Both the position numbers and the translations under genes were made by a program. A stretch of 64,000 nt of DNA, taken from positions 131,501-195,500 of the forward strand of contig VIIQ02000027.1 in the NCBI GenBank assembly GCA_007449985.2, written 5' to 3'. The DNA comes from Desmodesmus armatus (taxonomy: Eukaryota; Chlorophyta; Chlorophyceae; Sphaeropleales; Scenedesmaceae). A model generated the notes under the pieces. The model was not told the DNA's origin and did not search any database. It saw only the letters and a program-made list of their open reading frames with translations. Below are positions 55,101-64,000 of this stretch, in pieces (position 1 is the first letter of the stretch; every line of letters begins with the position of its first letter).

Positions 55101-58100
55101 GCAGCAGCATGCGGCGCAGATACTGCCAACCCACCTGTTGGCGCCAACTACAGCAGCACGGCAGACACTGTGCGCGCACCGGAAGCAGCACCCCAGTATG
55201 CAGCACTTGTCCCAGAAGGCGCTGAATGCACTACAGCTGCACAGGACCCCATAGTGGAGGAGGAGCTTCTACCAATGAGGGCTGACAGTCCTGAGCTGAT
55301 GTCCCCAGGGCGCCTTGCTGTGCGCTTGTCGCACCAGCTGTCAGCCAACACCAGGCCCTCCAGCCCTGGCATAGGCTCCTGCAGGCTCAGCAACACCAGC
55401 AGCTTTGACGGGTACCCTTTCCTTGCAGCGCAGTTCAGCACAGGGCAGCTCAGCTGCAGCCACAGCCAAGCCGGCATGCTGTTCCCCTTACCTGAGCAGC
55501 AGCCCTCACGGGGAGAGGCCCCTGCTGCAATATGCAGCTTCCCGCTGCTTAGCAATGCAACAGCAGGTTCCTCTGGTGCTGGTGCTGGCGTGGATAGCAG
55601 CGGCATGGAGGCGCCGGAAGGTTCTAGCAGCAGGCGGGACAGCAACACCAGCACCAGCAGCTGCAGCAGTTTTACAGGCAGCAGCTGCAGCATGAGCCCG
55701 TGCTCCAGGAAGCAGCAGGCAGCTGCTCAACCGCCCTCGCTGTCAATCATCGGCAAGGTGCGGCCCAGCACCAGCGGCACTGGCGCGGTTGCAGTGGCCG
55801 GTCCCTGCGGGCTCAGGCCGGCCAGCAGCGGCCCCCTGATGGTACATGAGCAGCAGCCGATGCTGCTGACAACATCCCTTGGGCCGGGCCAGTGGGAGCT
55901 GGACCTGGGCCAGGTTGGGCCAGGTGAAGGTGCTGCTGGGCCGATTAGTCAGCCGCTTGGCAGTGAGGACTCTCGCGGAGCAGAGGTCGCAGAAGTGGGA
56001 CCGTGCGGCAGCATCGGCAGCATCAGCGCCAGCAGCAGCGTCGCAGATTTGCACCCTGCTGCTGGTGCCGATGCTGCTGCTGGTGTGGCTATTGTAGAGG
56101 CTGCAACACCCGGCCTTGATCCCTCAGCCGCCGCAGCAGCGGCAGAAGGCACTGTGGGGTTAGTCAGCAGCCCAGAGGGTGACACCGGACCTTCCGGACC
56201 TGCAGCAGCTTTGCCTAGCAGGGGTCCCAGCCAAAGTCAGAGCAGCAAGAGCAGCACCTGGGGCGGCGGCACGCAAGACAGCTGCTGCAGCAGCCCTACT
56301 GACCCCAGCCACGCTGCAGCCAGGAGAGGAGGGGCTGCAGGGCACATGGGATACAGCAGCTGCGCCGGGACCTCAGACAGCGTTGTCACACACAGGGTGC
56401 TGACGTACGAGAATGTGACGACTGTCGTGTGGCGGGAAAGGCAGCACGCGCAGCCTGCGGAGCTTACAGCAGATACGGATGCACAGCACGCTGCAGGTGC
56501 TGAGCCCCTGCCAGCAGCGCCAACAGGGCAAGGGGCAGCACGTGCGGTGGCAGTAGCAGCAGCTGGGGGTGCTGATGGTGGTGTTGAGTGCGCAGCAGGT
56601 GCAGACATGGGTGAGCATGCAGCACCCGTGGCGGCTGTTACCAGCTTGGACAGCATCCCTGAGGATGGTGAGGATCCCTGGGCAGCGCAGTCAGGCACAG
56701 AACTGTCAGCGGATGCTCTCGAGCCCGTCCAAGCTGCAACAGACGGCAGCACAGGCAGTTCAGGCCAGCAGGGGGCTGTTGCAGCAGCAACAGCAGCAGC
56801 AACGGACGCAACAGCTCCTGCAGCAGCAGCAGACGGCACTGCGGAGGATGCCACTGCAGATGATGCAAGCACTAGCCCGGCAGTAGAGCTGGCCAGGGCT
56901 GACTGCAGCAGCGACGATAGGGCAGCAGAGCCTGAGACCGCAGTCAGTGGTGACACACACAGCCAGTCAAGTGAGCCAGACACTGCCGCACCATCAGCAT
57001 CAGCAGCGGCAGCAGCAGCTGCAGTCAGCTCTCCTGCAGCTGCAACCAGCCCAAAGGCCAGCAGGAGCAGCCAGCGGTCGGCGTCACTGTTGGGTGGTAA
57101 GGCTGGCACTCGACGCAGCGTTAGCAGCTTGACAGTCAGCAGTAGGGAGCTGCCAGCAGCTGACGACACTGCTGCTGCTAGTGGCAGCAAGTCAATGCCT
57201 TCAAGCCCTGGGCCCTCTAGGAAGACTGCAGCATCCATTGTCACTACTGCAGCTCCCTCAGTGGCGTCCCCTAACCACCAGGATCCAGCAGCTGTGGCGA
57301 GCAGGCGGTACAGCAAGAGCAGCAGCGGCGGCAGCAGCAGCGGTGGCAGCAATGCCGGGAGGTCTTCGGGGAGCAAGCTGCTGCTGGCTGCTGCTGCCAG
57401 TCGGCCTGGCAGCCCCCTGAAGAAGCTTCTGGTTGCTGCGGCCTCTGCTGCAACAGGCACAGCAGAAACAGCAACGCCAAGCAGCAGCACAAAAGGAGGC
57501 GCTCCGGCCAGCAAGGGCAGCATTAGCATTGACACCAGCAGGAGCAGCAGCAGGGGGCACAGCATCACAGGCAGCCCTGTGAGCAGCCCGAAGGCGGGAG
57601 CAGCAGTAGCTGCTGTACTGCCAGTGGGGTCCCCTAGCGGCGCTGGGTCGAGCCCAGCACACCGCGGCCTGACAGTCCAGACACGCTTGGCTGGGGCAGC
57701 AGCTGGATCCAATGTGGGTGCGGCTAGCCCAACAGCTGCCAGCCTGTCCCCTAGTGGTAGGAGCAAGGCCCCCAGCAGCCCTGGCACAGCAGCTGGGAGG
57801 GCCAGCAAGTTGAGGTCCAGTTGGACGGGAGGCACCTTCAGAAGCAGCAGCAGCCTGACAGTCGAGGTGCCTTCAAGCCCGGGGAAGACATCTATGGTGA
57901 GGGGGTCCCCTGCAGCAGCAGCAGCTGCTGGCAGCCTGGCATCTGCAGCAGGTGTGGTGAGGAGCCCGGGGGGGCACCGCACAGCGCCTGGGGGGCTGTC
58001 GACCGGTCTCAGTCCTCAGTCCTCGACAGCTAGCCTTGGGGGCTTGTCTGCAGGGCCGTGGAGCAGCAGTTTGCATGCACAGCGATCCTTATCTGCTTTC

Positions 58101-61100
58101 GGTAGGACACTGGCTGCCAAGAGCCCCACCAAGGCACCACAGAAACAGCAGCAGCAGCAGCCGCTGCAGTCACCCAAGAGCCCTACCAAAGCACCGCAAC
58201 AGCAACAGCAGTCGCAGTCGCCGAAAGCGCCACAGCGGCGGCAGTCCGCGAAACAGCAGCAGCTGCAGGTGGATGTTAGCAACGGCCAAAAGAGTGAGGG
58301 CCTCACATGCGACACGTCAGCAGCTAGCAGCGGCAACAGCAGCAGCGCTGGCAGCAGGTGTCTGAGCCTCAGCAGCAGCATGAAAGCAGGACTGCAGCAG
58401 GCTGCTGCTGCTGTGGTGCAGGATGTCACGGGCACAGCACCAGGGCTGCCCGACCCTGTGGCACCGGCTGCTGCTGCTGCTGCTGACACCGCAGTCAGCA
58501 GCGGCAGCAGCGTCGGCAGCAGCGGCGGCAGCACTCCACGCAGCAGGCAGCAGCAGCTGCAGCGCTTGCGTGAGGTCCGTCAGCAGCAGAGGAAACGTAG
58601 CTCTGCAGGCGGCTCCCTTCCAGTGACACCAGCTGCCTCAGCGTCAGCTGGGATCCTCACAGACGGGATACTCAGCCAGGCTGAAAGCAGCATCGGTTCT
58701 GCTGCGCACGCCCTGAATCGAACCGCAGACCTCTCGGCTGAGCAGGAGCACGGTGCGGCTGGTGCAGAGGATGCAGCGGGCTACTCAGAAGTGATGCCGG
58801 CCAGTTCCGCAGGATCAGGAGGGCTGCCTGCTGCAGTTCTGATGCCTGCTGTAACAGCATCAGCCATGGATGCTGTCAGCAACGGTGGCATCATGATGGG
58901 GTCAGGGCTGCAGGAGGCTGTATCCGGGGGGCTCTTGTGCTGGCCCCTGGAGCTGCAGGCCTCTGGGTTGGAGACCTACAGTGAAGCAGCAGAAGGTGCA
59001 GGAGGGGCGGCAGCAGCAGGGGACGGCAGCCAAGGCTGCAATGCTGGAGTTGACGGGCAGCCAGTGGTGCTGCCAGCAATGCTGCCGGCAGGGCTGCAGT
59101 CCCATCCTGTGGCCAGTTCTGCAGATGCTGAAGCTGCTGTTGTTGAGCCAGCAGAAGCAGTCACTGGGCTGCAGGAGGTTGCGTCAGAAGCACCGCTGTG
59201 CTGGCCGTTGGAGCTGCAGCTCTCTGAGCAGCAGACGCACAGCACAGCAGAAGACGCAGCAGCAACTTCTGAGGGTGCAGCCAGCGGGGGCAGCGCAGCA
59301 GCAGGTCTTGCTGTCAACCTGCTGCTTGCCGAGGCATCCTCCCCTGAACCCCAAACCCTGTCCTGGCCCCTGGAGCTGCAGCTGTCCGGTCAGCAGACAC
59401 ACAGCACAAGTGAGGACGTAGCAATGCAACCGGCTGCTGCTAACCCTTCGACAGAGCAGTCCAGCAGCAGCGGGGCCCGAGGCAGCATGGGCGGCTGCAT
59501 TGCAGACCCCAGCTGGGCTCAGGACAGCAATGCCAGCCTGGGATGCAGCACTGCAGGTGCTGCTGAACCTGCAGGAGCAGCAGGCGACATGATCCTGCCA
59601 GCACAACACAGCTGGGGTCAGGACAGCAGCGCAAGCCTGGAGTGCACTGCTGCAGGTTCTCCTGAGCCTGCAGGTGCAGCGGGTGACATGCTACTGCCAG
59701 CACAACCCAGCTGGGCGCAGGACAGCATGGGTAGCGAGCCCTCCTCCTGCAGCGTGCATTGGGCTGCCATCACCATGTTTGTGGCTCCTGACAGGCTGCC
59801 ATCCCTCCCGGCTGATCACAGCAATGAAATTCCAGCAGCAGCGCCAGTTGACGAGGCGGGGGCTGCTGCTGCACTGGCAGCAGTCGCAGCAGCTGCGGAT
59901 GAGGTTGGGCACAGCTGTGAAACGACAACAGCACCAGGAGCAGCAGCAGTGACGGCTGCACTGGCAGGGGTGGCGGCTGAGGTGACGGCTTCAAGGCCGT
60001 CCAGTGACGGCAGCAGCAAGGAGCTGCTGCAGGAAGTTTGCAGCTCCTATGCAGCAGCACAGCTTCAGGATGTGGACAGTGCAGCGGACGCGGGTGCGGC
60101 ATACACTGCCATCATATGCGCAGCGCTGTCACAGCCAGCTGCAAACGAGAGCAGCTGGGCCTCCGGAGCTGATGATGGCACGATGCAGTCGCTGAAGCAG
60201 AAAGCAGAGGATGTATCAACTGCTCCATTTGGCGACAGCAGCAGCAGCTACAGTTCATTAGCCCCAGCATCCCAGGGCCCTGGCAGCAACCATGGAGCCC
60301 CAGAAGGATGCTTTCTGAACCCAGATGCCGCCGACACCACCCTTGCTACAGACAGCACCAGTGCCGCAGCTGAGCAGAGCACACCTCAGCTGGCGGGGGT
60401 AGCACCAGCTGGCCTCCTGATACTCACCACAGCAGCAGAAGACTCCACAGTGGAAGAAGCTGTTGCAGATGCAGCAGCTGCTAATGCTGCTGGGGTGTGC
60501 AGTGCGGCTGCAGCAGAGCCCGCTGAACAAGCGGGACCTGCAGCAGAAGCTGCTGACAAAGCAGCACAGCCAGACCCTGCTGAAGCAGCAGCAGCAGCAG
60601 CAGCGGAGACTGCCGATGTTGCACAGCGCCAAGTCCATCTGGCAGTACTAGATGAGGACACACCGGATGAAGCAGCTGATGCATTGCAGGGCTACACAGA
60701 GCTGTCTGCTAGCCATGCAGAGGGCCGCGGCATTGGCTGCAGTGCAAGCATGCCTCAGCCAGCAGATGCTGCAGTGGAGGGTGAGGTGCCTGCAGCAGGT
60801 GCTGCTGCTGCTGCTGCCCCTGCTCTGGTGGGCGAGGTGGGTGGGGCAGAGCTGCCGGATGCTGCTGCAAGCAGCAGCGGCACTGGCAGCAGCAGCAGCA
60901 GCAGCAACAGAGTGTCAGCTTGTGACGAGGGTGTGGCAGCAGCTGATGCTGGCAGGATACACATGAGCAGCAGCGGCAGCAGGACATCAGCCGGTGGCGT
61001 AGAGACGGCAGCAGCTGCTGCAATACCTGAAGCCGCAGCAGCAGCAACAGCGCCAGCTGGGCCACCAGCAACATGTATCGAAGCTGCAGACGGCGACCAG

Positions 61101-64000
61101 CTTAGTCCTGCAGACGCTGCTGCTGCTGCTGCAGAGACGGCCTCAGAGGCAGCAGCAGCCGCCACACTGCGCGCAGCAGCTGCTGCTGGGGCGCCTGGTG
61201 GTGGTGCAGGTGCAGACAACAGCTGCAAGGAGGCGCCAGCGCCTGCTGATGCTGCACCAGACAGCGCAGGTGCAGCAGCCAGCGGTGAGCCAGCACTGTG
61301 TGGAGCAGCAGCTATTGAGGTCGCAGAGGACAAACCTGCTACAGCAGCCAGCGCAGGTGCAGCAGCCAGCGGTGAGGCAGCGCTGTGTGGAGCAGCAGAA
61401 GATGCTGAGGAGGCAGCGGGTGAGTGCCCTGCAGCAGACAGTGCTGCTGATAGAGTGCTGCTGCAACCTTCCCTGCAGTTGTCTGATGCAGCTGAACCAC
61501 ACATCGAGGCAACGGAGGCAGCAGCTTCACTAGATGACGCAATGGACAGTGTGGCTGCTGCTGCCGCTGCAGTCGCTGCAGTTGCTGCAGTCTGCCCCCC
61601 AGCACCTGCAGTTGATGTTGAAGGGACCAGCGAAGTTGTTGACAGTTCGGCTTCAGCGTCTACAGTCCCTGATGATAGTGTGGCTGCTGCTCCAGCACTG
61701 TTGGTGGGTGAAGGGCCCGCTGATAATGAGGCGGCAGCTTCGGGTACTACCGCACCTGCCGGGGGTGCAGTGGAGTCTTCTGCTGCACACGAGCCTGCGG
61801 ACAGCATGGCGGCAGAGATGGCAGCTGCAGCAGCTGGGTGTGGAGAGGCCACAGGGTGTCGTGTTGACGCTCAGTGTGAGCTACCAGCAGTGTCAGCTGG
61901 CGGGGCGTCGCCAGGTGACAACAGCGCCCCTGTGTTTGGCTCCAGCCCATCCGCAGGGCTGGTGTCATTCCACCTGCCGGAGCTCCAAGCAGAGGCCTCG
62001 GCAGCCCTGTCAGACTGCAGCAGCTTCTGGGCAGCCGTGCCGGCCCGCGCCCTGCTGGGCAGTGATGCATCAGCATACGAGGCGGGCGCAGGAGGGGACC
62101 CTGCTGCGGGGCTTGCAGGGAGTCTGCCTGCTCCTGAACTGCTGCAGGTGAGGGTGGCTCCCTCTTTCCTTTTGTTTTCTTGGGGTTTTTATGGCAGATG
62201 CTGCAGGGTAGCTGAGAATCAACGGCCCTTCCTCCCCTTTCCCCCCTCCACTCTGTCTCCTCCTGCAGTGTCAGTGAGATTGTTGGCAACAGGCACGCAC
62301 CCGCTCAGGTTGGCCTGGTGGTGTCTCCCTGACACTAGTACACATGACCCCTCTTGCGCATGAACCTAGGTCTGACACAGCACGTACTGCCATCTCTGTG
62401 ACAACATGCATGTACAAAAGTATGCCTTTATGTACGGTGTGTTGTGTGCTGCAGGTTGGGCCGCTCAGCCACCCCCTTGGCAGCATGTCATCCATGCTGG
62501 GGTCTGAATACTCCTGTGACAGCCTGGCATCTGCCTTCTCAACCGCCAACCTCCTGGCAGAAGAGTCCAGCGTCCTCAGCACCACCGCTGGCAGGGCCGG
62601 GGGCATGCAGGGCGCTGGGCGGCACAGGCTGTCATCATCCTCTGCTGGCGGCTACTGGCAGCAGCAGCAGCAGCAGCAGCAGGGGGTTGTTGGTGTGTCT
62701 GGTGGTTCCTTCACTGCAGGGCTGCCTGCCTGGCAGGCGTCCTCCCTGCAGATGGAGCCGACACAGACGATAGACGAGGGAGAGACAGAGGGGGAGGAGG
62801 GGGACGGTGAGGAGGAGGGGCAGGGGTCAGGAGGGGTCCTGTCTGAGGGCGGCAGCAGCAGCACCCGGCTGCAAGGGAGTAGCAGCGAGGTGGTGATGGC
62901 AAGTGCTGCGCTTGATGCTGAGCACTTGGCTGTGGCTGAGTGTCAGTCGGCGTTCGAGGCTGGGGAGACAGCCCGTGGCAGTGGCAGCGGCAGCAGCGCG
63001 AGTGACATCCACCACACCTGCACAGCAGCCCAGCGTTGTACAGACTCCGTGGGTGCACCTAGTGGTGTATCAGCAGGATGGCATGCAGGCGCTGCAGACC
63101 CCTGCACCCCTTGCCTGGACAGCACCCTGCCAGCACTCCCAGCAGAAGCACCTGGGAGCGAGGGTGAGGGGCACCTGAGCGACGGCGGCAGCCCCGGCAG
63201 CCCTGACCACACCAGCAGCTGCATCGTCAGCCTGCGCCGCACAGGAGACCACTGGGCCAGCCGCAACAGCACCATGGGCGGGGGTGTGGTGTCAGCAGCT
63301 GCTAGCGAAGGCGGCGGCTGGAAGCTTGCTGCGGCGGCTGCGCAGTGCAGCAAGCATGACTTGAAGGCGGCTGCCATCGGTGCCGGCTGCTGGCAGCATG
63401 CAGCGGCTGCTGATGCGGCTGCCGCGGCTGCGCAGTGCAGCAAGCATGACTTGGAGGCAGCTGCCAGCGGCGGTGGCTGCTGGAAGCATGCAGCGGCTGC
63501 TGATATACCTGCGGTGGCTGCGGAGTGCAGCAAGCATGGGTTGGAGGCGGCTGGCAGCAGCGGCAGTGGCGGCTGGAAGCTTGCTGCTGCAGCAGCTGCG
63601 GAGTGCAGTGGCTCCGAGCTGCAGGCAGCTGCCTTGGCCAGGGAGGGCTGGGAGGGACTTCCTGCCTGGAAGCTTGGGGCCTCAGGTGCAGGGTGTGGGG
63701 AGGCTGAGCTTGGAGACCCGGCAGTTGCTCCCAGAGGAAGTGCAGACTCCTGGCAGCTGAGCACGGCCTGTGATGAAGGGGAAGGGGAGGTCCAGGAGAG
63801 TCAAGGTCATGTCGAGGGAGGCTCAAGGGTCACAGCTGGTTCGAGGCTTGGCCTGGAGTTGCTGCAGCTGCCTGTGCAGGAGTGCGCCGGCGAGGCAGCA
63901 GCAGCAGCATCTGGCCGGCTGGGAGCTGCCCAGACTGTGCTGGCTCCACGACTGGGTGCCGGCATGCTGCTGTCCATCCCCAGCCCCACAGGGGAGCTCC
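52146..64000 (+). CDS. Giant Ala/Ser/Gln-rich low-complexity protein, 3' end outside window
   Basis: Exons 52146-52391, 52499-52663 and 52774 to about 53850 are joined in phase 0. A huge open frame then runs to 62147, followed by an exon from 62455 that is open to the window edge. The ATG follows an in-frame TAG at 52113. More than 3400 residues are encoded here. The N-terminus is Cys-containing (MVLPSGCFGCC). Exon 3 has a more ordered stretch (KTLLMLKKTTNVPEG, FVWQRVLFAERLHELLAEEQ). A helical patch near 54650 (LLRQVSSALATGVTMDELLL) resembles no domain I can name. The rest is disordered, with SPxK/SPTK-type motifs and internal protein repeats. I do not recognise the family, and a scaffold or regulatory role would be a guess. 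The frame changes between exon 3 and the big exon near 53730-53930, and I could not fix that splice junction. Confidence 0.65.
58938..59420 (+). repeat. Three WPLELQ protein repeats within the giant exon
   Basis: WPLELQ occurs at 58941-58958, 59202-59219 and 59364-59381. The last two share S[EG]QQTHST[AS]ED after it. The spacing differs (about 261 and 162 bases), so these are dispersed repeats of one motif. Confidence 0.8.
59503..59745 (+). repeat. 99-bp tandem repeat coding SWAQDS...EPAGAAGDM units
   Basis: The word agctggg recurs at 59511, 59610 and 59709, an exact 99-base period. The 33-residue unit has SW[AG]QDS, then SLxC, then EPAGAAGDM[IL]LPAQ. The third unit is partial. Confidence 0.85.
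63312..63640 (+). repeat. Four-copy, roughly 30-aa repeat with WK[HL]AAAA...CSKH[DG]LEAA
   Basis: Copies begin near 63312, 63384, 63475 and 63568. Each has GG or GC followed by W[KQ][HL]AAAA, then CSKH[DG]L or CSGSEL and an Ala/Gly end. The DNA copies are similar enough to suggest recent tandem duplication. Confidence 0.8.

Noticed and set aside
53813..57982. Long antisense open frames (53813-54847, 56237-57982) and a similar one at 60755-61852
   Set aside because: They lie opposite the giant plus-strand exon. The GCN/CAG-rich code leaves the complementary frames free of stops, and they show only Ala/Leu/Ser runs.
1..64000. CRISPR arrays, insertion sequences, tRNA or rRNA genes, viral or toxin genes
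   Set aside because: I saw no spaced direct repeats, transposase motifs, cloverleaf or rRNA-like stretches, and no viral proteins. The tandem repeats present are microsatellites or protein repeats.

Overview
The window looks like nuclear DNA of a chlorophyte green alga, most likely from the Chlamydomonadales. The reasons are intron-dense genes with GT-AG introns after almost every short exon, strong CAG/GCN codon runs giving Gln, Ala and Ser homopolymers, TGTAA polyadenylation signals, long UTRs and an all-eukaryotic gene content. The species cannot be named from the sequence alone. All exon models were built by hand from reading frames, splice sites and intron-phase agreement.

Layout, left to right. 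(1) Minus strand, running off the left edge to 3282: an AAE19/AASDH-like adenylate-forming enzyme with polyglutamine insertions. (2) 3683-7010 plus: Stealth paralogue A, a GNPTAB-like sugar-phosphate transferase. (3) 15002-9295 minus: an 11-exon tubulin-tyrosine-ligase-like (TTLL) protein with an N-terminal membrane or signal segment, convergent with A. (4) 15691-16792 plus: a secreted Gly/His-rich wall-type protein. (5) 19220-18463 minus: the splicing factor CCDC12/cwf18. (6) 19546-29057 plus: a 16-exon, about 1894-aa coiled-coil protein whose centre resembles TSNAXIP1. (7) 30184-33642 and 37115-40778 plus: Stealth paralogues B and C. (8) 43974-51667 plus: a membrane-anchored, about 1190-aa coiled-coil protein with a recurring LPxL motif. 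(9) 52146 to beyond 64000 plus: a giant low-complexity Ala/Ser/Gln protein, most of it in one exon of about 8.2 kb.

The clearest shared theme is the Stealth family. Three paralogues on the same strand have the same six-part coding structure, identical exon 2, 3 and 4 lengths (130, 102 and 208 nt) and all four Stealth conserved regions. All three should be Golgi type II membrane enzymes. B and C are the younger pair, because they still share intron sequence.

The non-genic stretches after A, B and C are T/G-rich on the coding strand and probably hold long 3' UTRs. Between convergent A and TTLL the composition flips from T/G-rich to A/C-rich at a palindrome that carries TGTAA on both strands. 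I saw no CRISPR array, insertion sequence, rRNA, tRNA or viral gene.
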